64,000 nucleotides of DNA, from IMG/VR virus record IMGVR_UViG_3300021605_000004, positions 1 to 64,000 of that record. The stretch is one strand, 5' to 3'. Position numbers and translations under genes: made by a program. The notes below the pieces were generated by a model that had not been told where the DNA came from, ran no database searches, and saw nothing but the letters and a program-made list of their open reading frames with translations. The number at the start of each line of letters is the position of its first letter. Position 1 is the stretch's first letter. Source of the DNA: a virus. Below are positions 1-8,225 of the stretch, piece after piece.

Positions 1-609
1 TTAATCCGTAATTCAGGATGGTTAATCGCATTTGTGTTTTTACATCAGCAGCAGCAGCAGCATCAGCAGTAGCAGCATAAGCAGCAGCAGCATAAGCAGC
101 AGCATAAGTAGCAGCATAAGCAGCAGTATAAGCAGTATAAGCAGTAGCAGCAGCATAAGCAGCAGCATAAGCAGCAGCAGCATAAGCAGCAGCATAAGCA
201 GCAGCAGCATCAGCAGCATAAACAGCAGCAGCATCAGCAGCATAAGTAGCAGTAGCAGCATAAGCAGTAGCAGCAGCATCAGCAGTTTTAGCAGCAGTTT
301 TATTCTTTACAGATGGGTGCGCCAAATATTCTTTTGCCGCTTCAATGGCTTTTCGTGGTCTGTCGTCGGTAGGATACTTCTTTTCGTATATATCAATGAC
401 TTGTTCAGCTGCAAATATGGCATATTGGACTTTCTGCTTTTTGTTCATAACACGAACTATCAACCAATTCGCCCAATCCAGTTTATCAGCTTCAATGAGT
501 TTATTCAGAAAGTCTATTGCAGGCATTCCGATTAATTTGTTTTTTGTTACCCACACCATGCCTGCTTTACAGGCGTTATGGGATTCGAGGAATTTTGTTG
601 TTATTGTTT

Positions 610-613
<4 letters not shown>
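1..613 (-). CDS. Ala-rich Imm-5-like protein, copy 2 (partial, runs off left edge)
   Basis: The N-terminal part (about 110 residues, MKTITTKFLES...) is almost identical to the next gene. It is followed by a long Ala/Tyr/Asp-rich tract made of GCT/TAT/GAT/ACT codons. The ATG at 613 overlaps the TGA of copy 1 (ATGA), so the two are translationally coupled. The frame is still open at base 1 and the 3' end lies outside the window. Small proteins with this layout occur in Bacteroidota and their phages and are often labelled putative immunity (Imm-5-like) proteins. No phage role is visible here. Confidence 0.75.
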
Positions 614-1238
<625 letters not shown>

Positions 1239-1242
<4 letters not shown>

Positions 1243-1481
1243 GGCTTTATTTGTTTGGTTGATAATGATTCTAAATGGCATCTGACTATATCGTCAAGTG
1301 CCGTTATGGTGTATTTGTTTTTTTGAACTTCAAGCTGGTTCAACTCGTGATATTTTGTTACGATTTCAAGTACTGTATCTATTGCGATGCCCAGGCTTAC
1401 CGGATCAGTTGGCTCTATCTCTGCTCCTCGCCTCCAATCCTGGTGGTTTTTCAGGATAATTATTGCTGTTTTTAGTTCCAT
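1239..1481 (-). CDS. Small phage protein, function unknown
   Basis: An 80-aa soluble protein (starts MELKTAIIILKNHQDWRRGA). The N-terminal pattern of a short helix followed by WRRG is common among small phage proteins of unknown function. It overlaps its upstream neighbour (1472-1630) by 10 nt and its downstream neighbour by the 4-nt ATGA. It therefore belongs to the left-end operon. Confidence 0.7.
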
Positions 1482-1630
1482 ATCTTAAAATAAATTGAAA
1501 TCCAATATTTGTTCCTGCCCCAGCACGTCACGATGTCGATGGAATTAAGCCAAAACTCCGTTGCTTTGCAGAACCGTATTCCACAGGGCATGTTTTCGTG
1601 AGCTTTGGAGGTGATGAGGCGGAGTTTCAT
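1472..1630 (-). CDS. Small 52-aa hypothetical protein
   Basis: The reading frame starts MKLRLITSKAHENMPCG and ends ISIYFKIWN. Its ATG overlaps the TGA of the upstream small membrane protein (ATGA), and its 3' end overlaps the start of the 80-aa gene. Both junctions follow the coupling style of the whole operon, which is the main support. No family is recognised. Confidence 0.5.
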   Translation of the reverse strand: MKLRLITSKAHENMPCGIRFCKATEFWLNSIDIVTCWGRNKYWISIYFKIWN

Positions 1631-1776
1631 GGGCGGTGATTAAATTCAATTAACTGTCCTTTTTGAAATTTAGCCCACCACGATCCGATCAACTCCGGAT
1701 GCTCAAGTACCCATATTGTCCCGAAGAACAAAAACAGGACTAAAGCCATCCGGAGTAACATCAGGAGTGTTTTCAT
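1627..1776 (-). CDS. Small single-pass membrane protein (49 aa)
   Basis: The translation starts MKTLLMLLRMALVLFLFFGT, giving one strong hydrophobic helix at residues 4-21 after a short basic start. A soluble tail with tryptophans follows. The ATG lies 2 nt after the end of the upstream DUF736-like gene, and the TGA overlaps the next ATG. It could be a small inner-membrane phage protein. Function is unknown. Confidence 0.5.
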   Translation of the reverse strand: MKTLLMLLRMALVLFLFFGTIWVLEHPELIGSWWAKFQKGQLIEFNHRP

Positions 1777-1778
1777 GG

Positions 1779-2093
1779 TTAAAAGGGCAATTGCTCAGTG
1801 TCCGTTGCTTCTTCCGGCTGTGACTTGGCCTTCTCAATCGCCGGAGTCGTCATAAACTCATCCACTGCCTCGGCCGGAGCTGCGGTCTGTTCCTGCGGTA
1901 ATGAGATATACCCGGAGATATAAGTCCCGCTGCCGTCGTTCTTCATCTTGGCCCAGCCTGAAAGGCGATATTCCGTCCCGTCGATCATTGCGGATCCGAA
2001 GAAGTCCGGACTGCTTTCTTTTTTCTTTTTGCTTGGATCCTGTTTGTGCAGCGTGAACTGCCCGTCTTTTAATTCAAATTTTTTGTCTGCCAT
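1779..2093 (-). CDS. DUF736-like / SSB-tail-like small protein
   Basis: A 104-aa protein. Residues 30-65 (SAMIDGTEYRLSGWAKMKN then TYISGYISL) resemble the beta-strand pattern of DUF736-like proteins. The acidic C-terminus ends in EQLPF, like the protein-docking tail of bacterial SSB. Its place in the RecT/SbcC-like recombination block fits a single-strand-binding or accessory role, but that is inference. The low-complexity region after residue 70 is probably a flexible linker. Confidence 0.65.
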   Translation of the reverse strand: MADKKFELKDGQFTLHKQDPSKKKKESSPDFFGSAMIDGTEYRLSGWAKMKNDGSGTYISGYISLPQEQTAAPAEAVDEFMTTPAIEKAKSQPEEATDTEQLPF

Positions 2094-2105
2094 ACGATTT
2101 AATTT

Positions 2106-2808
2106 TTAAAATGGTTCCTTTTTTAGTTCTATTTCCAATCCTTTATCAGCCACATACACGTTAGCCCCAGGAACTTCACGGCTGACTGTTTCCTGGAATT
2201 GTTTAGCGTCACTGTTGCCACTGCTTAAATGTAACAGCACAATGTTTCGTACTTTTTTGGTGTCGTTGGCCTTTATAAACTGAACACACGTATCAAGGCT
2301 CATGTGCCTGCCAACGGCATGATCGGAGTGGAGTAACGGGTCGTCGTAATTGGCTTCGATCATAATTTGGTTCAGTCCCTCAAACCGGTTCCCTATAAAT
2401 GCTGTATCCGTCGCAAATAACAACAGTCCCATTTCGCTATGCTGGATCAGGTAGCCAACAGTCGGTACGTTGTGTACCACCGGAAAGGCCATAATCGTGA
2501 ATCCTGCTACTTTAAACGGTGTCATAGGCGTTATTGGATGGAATCTGTGGCTTTGGACTTTGGAAGCGTACAGCGTCTCCTTTGTGGCATACACGTCGAT
2601 GCCAGCTTTAGCGAAGTCCAGTGCATACTTAAAGTGGTCAAAGATGTTCGTGACTTATGATCACGCCTCGCACATTAGATATGTTCCACTTTAACGCCTT
2701 CTTCACCTCAACCGGGCGGAGGCCAGCCTCAATGACTAAAGCCTCCTGCCCGTTATCTAAAATGTAACAGTTACCTAAAGATTCGCTACCGATACAGATT
2801 AGTTTCAT
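2106..2808 (-). CDS. Metallo-beta-lactamase-fold hydrolase, read through a +1 frameshift
   Basis: Frame 1 from ATG 2808 gives MKLICIGSESLGNCYILDN and continues to VIISHEHL, then stops at TGA (2638-2640). Skipping one T continues as DHFKYALDFAKAG and runs to ...ELKKEPF at 2106. Only the joined product has the HxHxDH metal site (HEHLDH), the downstream DTAF strand and the later LLHLSSGNSD histidine region of YycJ-like hydrolases. The joined length is about 234 aa, normal for the family. The break is therefore either a programmed +1 frameshift, a real frameshift mutation, or a base error. Without the join, the downstream 162-aa piece lacks its active-site half. Confidence 0.75.
2638..2643 (-). 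other. CTT TGA candidate +1 frameshift site
   Basis: In coding orientation the sequence reads CAT CTT TGA CCA C. The same CTT TGA C string is the +1 slip site of bacterial prfB (release factor 2). No strong Shine-Dalgarno-like stimulator is visible just upstream, unlike prfB. Confidence 0.45.
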
Positions 2809-2978
2809 AAATCGCTTACAAAATCACATTCAATTAATTCATAATTACCAAACGTATCTGTGTTTCGCATCATGTTAAGGTCTAAATCCGCCAACTTTCT
2901 TTCGTTAGTTGTATATGCCCGAAGCAGTTTGAATCCACTTCTATCTGATTGGACGAAAACCAATATCAGTGCTTTCAT
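2805..2978 (-). CDS. Small 57-aa hypothetical protein
   Basis: The frame starts MKALILVFVQSDRSGFKLLR. The ATG lies 1 nt after the recT stop, and the TGA overlaps the ATG of the metallohydrolase (ATGA). Such tight spacing on both sides supports a real gene. No family is recognised. Confidence 0.55.
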   Translation of the reverse strand: MKALILVFVQSDRSGFKLLRAYTTNERKLADLDLNMMRNTDTFGNYELIECDFVSDL

Positions 2979-2979
2979 G

Positions 2980-3870
2980 TCAGAAGTCCGGTGTTTTCTT
3001 GGTTTTCTTACTGGCCACTTCCGGCTCCGGCCTTACTTCCGGTTCGGGTTCTGTCGGAGGTACTTCCTCGGCGAGTTGAACGGGTTCTTCGGGCATGGAG
3101 ATTAAAGGCTGTGAGTTTGCCATCTGAGTGGCGTCAAACTTTGGCTTTTCCTCCTCGTCTGAATTTTCAAACAATGCTGCATCGTCAGATGAGTCAATGA
3201 TCACCTTACAGGCCGCATTGATCAAAGTCTTGCGAACCATAGATGATGCGAATTTGTTGTGAACTGCGCCTTTGTCTGCCAGATTTCCCATGCCTTGCGC
3301 CCATGACGTTCTGATTTGCTCTATTGTCATTGGCTCCATGTCGTAGGTGCCATCCGTGAAACTGATAATGGCATAGCCACCACGAATTTTATCTTCGGCA
3401 ATGTTCTCCAGTTTCTGTTCGTGACAGATAACTTTTTTACGTCCGGTAAGCGGATCAAGCGTGTACTCAAATTTGTCCTCCTTATAAATGACAACAGCCT
3501 TCACGTCCACTACCTTCCCAAACCTTCTGGCAAGTGCCAGTGAACCGGCGTACTGGCGCTGCATTACCAATTTGTTCCCCCGTGGAATGAACGCAACCTG
3601 GTGTTTCATTGGGCTGAGTCCAGAAACCACCATATTGAATAAACTGTTCATAATCGACTCCTTGGTACACGACTGAAGCACCGGGAGTCCGGCTTTGTCC
3701 TTCTGTTCGTTCAGCATCAGCCATGCTGACCTGAGTGCATTAGAAGCTGAATAGTTGGGCGGTGGAGTAAGGCCACCTACCGATTCCAGTTCTGTTACCC
3801 GGCTGAGTACAAGTTCCACCATCGGAGTCTCAGCTTTTTTAATTACCTGTGTTGATTTTTCGTCTGCCAT
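2980..3870 (-). CDS. recT: RecT-family single-strand annealing protein
   Basis: A 296-aa protein with the RecT core at about residues 20-225. It includes an LxSCTKESIMNSLFNMVVSGL helix region and the QVAFIPRGNKLVMQRQYAG segment typical of the family. The C-terminal 70 residues are acidic and Pro/Glu-rich, ending in a basic KKTKKTPDF tail. RecT anneals single-stranded DNA during phage replication and recombination. It normally works with a 5'-3' exonuclease; none is obvious next to it, but an SbcC/Rad50-like ATPase lies upstream in the same operon. Confidence 0.9.
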   Translation of the reverse strand: MADEKSTQVIKKAETPMVELVLSRVTELESVGGLTPPPNYSASNALRSAWLMLNEQKDKAGLPVLQSCTKESIMNSLFNMVVSGLSPMKHQVAFIPRGNKLVMQRQYAGSLALARRFGKVVDVKAVVIYKEDKFEYTLDPLTGRKKVICHEQKLENIAEDKIRGGYAIISFTDGTYDMEPMTIEQIRTSWAQGMGNLADKGAVHNKFASSMVRKTLINAACKVIIDSSDDAALFENSDEEEKPKFDATQMANSQPLISMPEEPVQLAEEVPPTEPEPEVRPEPEVASKKTKKTPDF

Positions 3871-3883
3871 AATTTTATTTTAT

Positions 3884-4312
3884 TTACTGGTTAAATGATT
3901 CAATTTGTTCAAGGCTTGGTAGTGTCTGGCCCATATCGGACGGTTCGAATTGGAACTTTTTATTGCATTTTGTACACCGATAGTAGGAAACCCAGCCATC
4001 TGTTCCTGGTTTATATCCATTATGTATCAGTTCACCGCTACACTCAGGACACTGCTTACTCAGGAAAGTCCGTTCGGCCGTAACATATTCGTACCTCTTG
4101 ATGATATTATTTCTTGATTCTTCGGGCTTGTCGGCGATAAACTTCACCTCGTACTTTCCCGGATTGTTGATCATGTCGATCACCTGTTTGGGAGGGCCTA
4201 CGTTCACCGGCTGCCGTTCAAGTTTGGCTATCCGTTCAGTCAGTTGGCGTATCAATTCGCCATGGTTTGAGTCCACCTCGGCGATATAATTTCTTAGTTC
4301 GCGCTTTTTCAT
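3884..4312 (-). CDS. Zinc-ribbon protein with N-terminal coiled coil
   Basis: A 142-aa protein. Residues 1-35 form a charged helix with heptad-like leucines. A CPEC...CTKC zinc ribbon follows (about residues 88-117). It lies 3 nt from the SbcC-like gene and 13 nt from recT. A nucleic-acid-binding accessory role in recombination is plausible but unproven. Confidence 0.7.
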   Translation of the reverse strand: MKKRELRNYIAEVDSNHGELIRQLTERIAKLERQPVNVGPPKQVIDMINNPGKYEVKFIADKPEESRNNIIKRYEYVTAERTFLSKQCPECSGELIHNGYKPGTDGWVSYYRCTKCNKKFQFEPSDMGQTLPSLEQIESFNQ

Positions 4313-4315
4313 ACC

Positions 4316-6256
4316 TTACTTTATTACAAGGTTTTTATCTTTCGACACCACCAGGTTCACCACCTGACACTGTGTTTCAGGTATTTCGTTGGTGCTTTCA
4401 CGATTGTCTATCCACACCGGGCAATACGTATCGTGGTACTTCGACATCGCATTTATGATATCAACACCCGCCTGGATCTTCCCGGCTGAGTTGCAGTCAG
4501 AGTACGGAACGCCACGTACCAGGCATTCACATGTTTCAGCTTGGCCACCGTTTAACTGAGACTCAAACATCCTCCAGCGTACAATCGTAAACATCCCGTT
4601 CACCTTGGCCTCCACTAAATCCATGTGTGACTTGGTAAAGGCTTCAATGGCAAACTCACGACGCTCCAACTCACTGATCTGCTGTGCAAGGTTCTTCTCG
4701 TCTGCAAGCAGTTCATTAAGTCTGGTTTCGGATTTTTTGATTACATCCGTAACGGTAAGCTGCCGGTTCAGGTCGTCAATTACAACCTGGAACTGCGCTT
4801 TCTGCTGTTTCAACCCGTCGATATCCAGTTTAGGTACTTCAAGTATCGACAACTGTAACTTGTCGATCATATCCTTGAGGCTACTGAACTCAACATTATC
4901 TGTTACTGACGGCTTCGGTAACGGTACGGAACTGCCTGCGGCCTTTACGTTTTCTTCGGCTTTTGCTACTTCTGTTTGTGCTTGCTCAATCTGCTTTGCT
5001 ACATCTGTAACCTGGGTGGTTAACCTCGTAACCGTATCGGCATGTGTTTTTCCTTCTGACGAAATAGAAGATAGCCGTAAACGCTTATCGGTATTAAAAT
5101 TCTCCATTAAACTGTTCTGTACCTCGAAGGCTTTGTCTGCATCAAACGGACGCTTACAGGTAGGACATGACAGTTTACTTTCGTCAACCGTTAGTACCTC
5201 ATCGTCAATCGCACCCCATTTGTCACGTAACTGCTTGATGATAGATTGCTCGGATGCTACCTGACGCTCCAGTGACTCCTTGGACAGTTCCAGTGCTTTG
5301 AGCTGCGTCTGCGCGTTCTTCAGTTTCCCGGCAGCCTGGTTCGCCTCCATCTGGCGCTGGTTCTCTTTCGTCTGCCAGTCAGTAAGGATCTCGAACGCGA
5401 TCTGCTGTTGGCGCTTCTTCAGGTCGAAAATCTTAGTCTGGGCAGCTTGCACCTTCTCTCCCTGCTCCTGATACGATGCCACTTGGTCCTCAATCGTCTT
5501 TTCGATTTCAGATATACTGTTCTGGTTGGACTTAATCGCTGCCTTTATCTCACTTTCGTTGATCGGATCCGGTGTGGCGCGCCTCACTTCATCAACGCGC
5601 GAAGGAATCAGGTTCAGGTCGTCTTGCAGCTTCTTCTTCAGCACAGCAATCTCCTTTTTATATTCAATCAGCTTCTTGCCACGGTCCATGATCGCCTTGA
5701 TATCCGACTGAACATCCTTGGATAGCGAAGTCATTACCTCTTTCAGCTCAATCTTTCCGGCCATGGTGACAAGGACTTGGCGACGATCCTGCCACTTCAT
5801 CTGGTTGAAGTATAAAGTCGAAGTCAGTAACTTGAACAAGGACTCACTGACGATACCGTCAATCTTATTTTTATATTCTGTGGCAGATTGCGGAACATTA
5901 TCGACATAAAACAGCGTTTCATGGCCCGTAAGATCCGAAGTATCACTGCCTCGACGCCTCGTCCACTTTTCGCGGTAAACCCTCTTTAACGTGATCTCTG
6001 TGCCATCTACGGTCAAAATACCCTCAACACTGTGGTCGATCATCGGGATAGCCTTGCCATTTTCCAAAGTCTTTATCTCAAAGTCTTTGCTGTCGTGGCT
6101 ATCTTTACCGAAAAGGAGCCATGTAAACGCGTCAAAAATGGTTGACTTGCCTGATCCATTCTCACCATGTATGTTACTGGTGTGGTTAAACTCAACCTCA
6201 AGGGATTTTACACCCTTGAAGTTGGTTAGGATTAGTTTTTTCAGTTCGATTCTCAT
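4316..6256 (-). CDS. SbcC/Rad50-like ATPase with CxxC zinc hook
   Basis: A 646-aa SMC-type protein. The Walker A is GENGSGKST (residues 31-39). Two long coiled-coil arms flank a CPTC zinc-hook motif in the middle (followed by KRPFDADK). The C-terminal lobe has a Walker-B-like VWIDNRES. It is shorter than cellular SbcC (~1000 aa), as is usual for phage versions (compare T4 gp46). No SbcD-like nuclease is seen beside it. The role is probably DNA-end processing with RecT. The start overlaps the upstream TGA by 4 nt. Confidence 0.85.
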   Translation of the reverse strand: MRIELKKLILTNFKGVKSLEVEFNHTSNIHGENGSGKSTIFDAFTWLLFGKDSHDSKDFEIKTLENGKAIPMIDHSVEGILTVDGTEITLKRVYREKWTRRRGSDTSDLTGHETLFYVDNVPQSATEYKNKIDGIVSESLFKLLTSTLYFNQMKWQDRRQVLVTMAGKIELKEVMTSLSKDVQSDIKAIMDRGKKLIEYKKEIAVLKKKLQDDLNLIPSRVDEVRRATPDPINESEIKAAIKSNQNSISEIEKTIEDQVASYQEQGEKVQAAQTKIFDLKKRQQQIAFEILTDWQTKENQRQMEANQAAGKLKNAQTQLKALELSKESLERQVASEQSIIKQLRDKWGAIDDEVLTVDESKLSCPTCKRPFDADKAFEVQNSLMENFNTDKRLRLSSISSEGKTHADTVTRLTTQVTDVAKQIEQAQTEVAKAEENVKAAGSSVPLPKPSVTDNVEFSSLKDMIDKLQLSILEVPKLDIDGLKQQKAQFQVVIDDLNRQLTVTDVIKKSETRLNELLADEKNLAQQISELERREFAIEAFTKSHMDLVEAKVNGMFTIVRWRMFESQLNGGQAETCECLVRGVPYSDCNSAGKIQAGVDIINAMSKYHDTYCPVWIDNRESTNEIPETQCQVVNLVVSKDKNLVIK

Positions 6257-6450
6257 GCCTCACTCCTTTGCATTATTCGTGACACCTGTTTTTTGATTCC
6301 CTTCCGGCTGTGTCGGTTACTTGCCATTTCAATGATGCCTTTTTTCATAAGGTCAAGGTTCGTTCTGGCTATTCTTCCGTCCGGATTGTCGCAGTAATTC
6401 GGAATATTCTTTATCCTGCGCTGCTGTTTTACTTTGGCTTGGCTTTTCAT
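6253..6450 (-). CDS. Small basic protein, unknown
   Basis: A 65-aa, strongly basic protein (MKSQAKVKQQRRIKNIPNYC...). It overlaps both neighbours by 4 nt in the recombination operon. It could bind nucleic acid. No family is recognised. Confidence 0.65.
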   Translation of the reverse strand: MKSQAKVKQQRRIKNIPNYCDNPDGRIARTNLDLMKKGIIEMASNRHSRKGIKKQVSRIMQRSEA

Positions 6451-6788
6451 AACCCTAAATCTGTCTGTAAATATCTTGTCGGAATCGGACTCTCCCTCTG
6501 TGCAATGTCGTTGGTGTCAAGGCGGATCCAGTACACTTCATTCTTGGCCTCGTCAACTACCACGTCGCACAGGATGTTTCGGAACTCTGAGCCGGCCTGG
6601 ATTATGGTTGATGCCTTATTAATGTAGGCTTCGTGGCCTTTGATTTCGGCATTGATCTGCGCTTTGACCTGTGCCAGATTGTCCTCTGCTTCCTTTTTCT
6701 TGTTCAGGTGTTCGGACATTTCCTTGCTGATAGCAAGCATTTCATCATCCCGGAGGATGCACTTGATGTTGAGGGTTTCCTGTTTCAT
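6447..6788 (-). CDS. Coiled-coil protein, unknown
   Basis: A 113-aa protein. Residues 15-60 are a charged helix with Lys/Glu heptads (EMSEHLNKKKEAEDNLAQVK). The C-terminal half (DVVVDEAKNEVYWIRLDTND) looks like beta strands. It is coupled by 4-nt overlaps to both neighbours. Similar small coiled-coil genes are common in phage recombination operons, with no assigned role. Confidence 0.65.
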   Translation of the reverse strand: MKQETLNIKCILRDDEMLAISKEMSEHLNKKKEAEDNLAQVKAQINAEIKGHEAYINKASTIIQAGSEFRNILCDVVVDEAKNEVYWIRLDTNDIAQRESPIPTRYLQTDLGL

Positions 6789-7021
6789 TTGCTTAGTTTT
6801 AATATTTCTGATTGTAAAAATTTTGGATGTTGCCCTTTGGGTGTGATGCTTTTTAAATCTCCGCGTTTAAGCATCCGGTCTACTGTGGCCATGCTCACGC
6901 CCAGGATATCGCATACGTCGGCCTTGGTGATCGGCTTGTCGAAGCGTTTAGTCATTTCCTCTTGCACGATTTTGCGAATCGTGGAGTACAGTTCTTCGGG
7001 TGTGATGTCGTGTAATATCAT
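6785..7021 (-). CDS. Excisionase-like helix-turn-helix protein
   Basis: A 78-aa protein. Residues 30-60 (KPITKADVCDILGVSMATVDRMLKRG) match a MerR/HTH_17 helix-turn-helix, followed by a wing-like GDLKSITPKGQHPKF. Family members are excisionases or small DNA-binding regulators. It sits about 1.2 kb from the integrase, on the far side of the repressor switch. A recombination-directionality role is possible but inferred. Confidence 0.7.
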   Translation of the reverse strand: MILHDITPEELYSTIRKIVQEEMTKRFDKPITKADVCDILGVSMATVDRMLKRGDLKSITPKGQHPKFLQSEILKLSK

Positions 7022-7224
7022 TTATGGTTACAGATTACATCATAAGCATTAATTTTCCCAATGAACTCCGTCAGGTCGAAGATAAAGTCGTGTTCGTTGA
7101 GGATGGACCCATCCTCAATTTTCACAACGCGTACTTTCTTCTCCAACTCGTAATATGCCACCAGGACTTTACCGATCTGTGTCGATAATATCCCACTCTC
7201 GTAAATGAAATGAATCGTCTTCAT
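7018..7224 (-). CDS. Small 68-aa hypothetical protein
   Basis: The frame starts MKTIHFIYESGILSTQIGKV and looks like a small alternating beta protein. It has 4-nt overlaps on both sides in the early operon. No family is recognised. Confidence 0.55.
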   Translation of the reverse strand: MKTIHFIYESGILSTQIGKVLVAYYELEKKVRVVKIEDGSILNEHDFIFDLTEFIGKINAYDVICNHK

Positions 7225-7463
7225 GCCGGATAGATTTGGGATCTCAGGACTTCGTACTGCCCCCAGACTGAGTTAATAACTACTGTGTCCTTGTCGTCTG
7301 CGATGATGATGCCCCAAACCAGGTCTTCATCAATGAAAAACTCGCAGGGAGTGTAAACGGTTGCCGTCCTACGGAACCTGTCAACCTTCCGAGTTACTGA
7401 AATTAAAATATATGCTATTGTAATAACACATATTCCAAGCATAATAAATGAAAATGTCCTCAT
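7221..7463 (-). CDS. Small membrane-anchored protein, unknown
   Basis: An 80-aa protein with one N-terminal transmembrane helix (FIMLGICVITIAYILISV). A soluble beta-rich domain of about 55 residues follows (FIDEDLVWGIIIADDKDTVV). It is near the start of the early operon. Function is unknown. Confidence 0.6.
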   Translation of the reverse strand: MRTFSFIMLGICVITIAYILISVTRKVDRFRRTATVYTPCEFFIDEDLVWGIIIADDKDTVVINSVWGQYEVLRSQIYPA

Positions 7464-7480
7464 AGTTATTTTGATTTAGG

Positions 7481-7720
7481 TTAATATTTGCGGATTCCTA
7501 TGACACCACTGCGTTTCAGCACACAGCGTATGGCCGAGATAGACATATCAAACTCACCGGCCAATACCTTAACAATTTCACCGATGGCACCGGATAATTG
7601 CTTATACCTTATTAATATATTGGCATTGCGTGAATTTTTAATCGCCTGTCTTTCAGTAAGCAGAACCTTGCTGATACTATTTTTCTTGCTTTTCGTGTCT
7701 ACAATCATTATCTTTGACAT
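7481..7720 (-). CDS. Small HTH-like protein, first gene of early operon (Cro-position)
   Basis: A 79-aa basic protein read from ATG 7720. The open frame reaches 7894 but would overlap the repressor gene and the promoter, so the later start is preferred. Residues 45-72 (IGEIVKVLAGEFDMSISAIRCVLKRSG) resemble a helix-turn-helix. It is transcribed divergently from the XRE repressor, in the position of a Cro-type or early regulator. The role is inferred from position. Confidence 0.6.
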   Translation of the reverse strand: MSKIMIVDTKSKKNSISKVLLTERQAIKNSRNANILIRYKQLSGAIGEIVKVLAGEFDMSISAIRCVLKRSGVIGIRKY

Positions 7721-7753
7721 TATGTTTATTACAATAACAAATAAAATACTTGG

Positions 7754-7784
7754 CAAATATACACCTGATATTTGAATTTCCAAA
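7754..7784 (-). promoter_or_regulatory. Early promoter, TTTG-N19-TATATTTG
   Basis: On the minus strand a TTTG (7781-7784) lies 19 nt upstream of TATATTTG (7754-7761), a perfect Bacteroidota-type promoter. It faces the early operon starting at 7720. Confidence 0.7.
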
Positions 7785-7786
7785 TA
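7769..7786. promoter_or_regulatory. Palindromic operator candidate between divergent promoters
   Basis: TATTTG (7769-7774) and its inverse CAAATA (7781-7786) are separated by 6 bp. The two arms coincide with the -33 elements of both divergent promoters, as expected for a repressor site. The repressor that binds is probably the neighbouring XRE protein (inference). Confidence 0.5.
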
Positions 7787-7800
7787 AAAATATAAGTTTT
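7771..7800 (+). promoter_or_regulatory. Repressor promoter candidate
   Basis: TTTG (7771-7774), 18 nt, then TAAGTTTT (7793-7800), a near match to TAnnTTTG. The repressor ATG follows at 7821. Confidence 0.45.
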
Positions 7801-7820
7801 TACAAAAAAAGTTTTTAACA

Positions 7821-8225
7821 ATGGGGACAATTATACATTTGAAGATGAAAGCAGCCCGTGAATCGTTAGGAATAACGCAGGTTGCAGCATCCAAAGAGGC
7901 AAAATATAATCAGAGCCAACTTTCACTGATGGAAAGCGGCGAGACGACATTTATCCCAAATAACTATCTGTCGTGGATGGCAAAGCATGGCGCGGACCTG
8001 AATGGCATATTCAATCCGGACGTGTCGCTGGAAATGTATAAGGATATGTGTACCGTAGCTTCTGAGAAGTTATCTCATCCGCCGGTGGACACAAGCCATA
8101 TTTGCCAGAAGTGTGAGGAGAAAGATCACCAGATAAAGACACTGGAGCAGTATGTGGACGATCTGAGGTTTATGATACGTAAGCCGGTCAACCCTCCTGA
8201 AAATACGAGTGATCCTGGATCATAA
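7821..8225 (+). CDS. XRE-family repressor (CI-like)
   Basis: A 134-aa protein. Residues 5-60 form an XRE helix-turn-helix (MKAARESLGITQVAASKEAK, then QSQLSLMESGE). The C-terminal half holds a CQKCEEKDHQIKTLEQYVDDL helix, probably for dimerisation. It has no LexA-like peptidase domain. It is the only rightward gene in this region, divergent from the early operon and convergent with (overlapping by 38 nt) the integrase. That arrangement fits the lysogeny repressor. Confidence 0.8.
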   Translation: MGTIIHLKMKAARESLGITQVAASKEAKYNQSQLSLMESGETTFIPNNYLSWMAKHGADLNGIFNPDVSLEMYKDMCTVASEKLSHPPVDTSHICQKCEEKDHQIKTLEQYVDDLRFMIRKPVNPPENTSDPGS

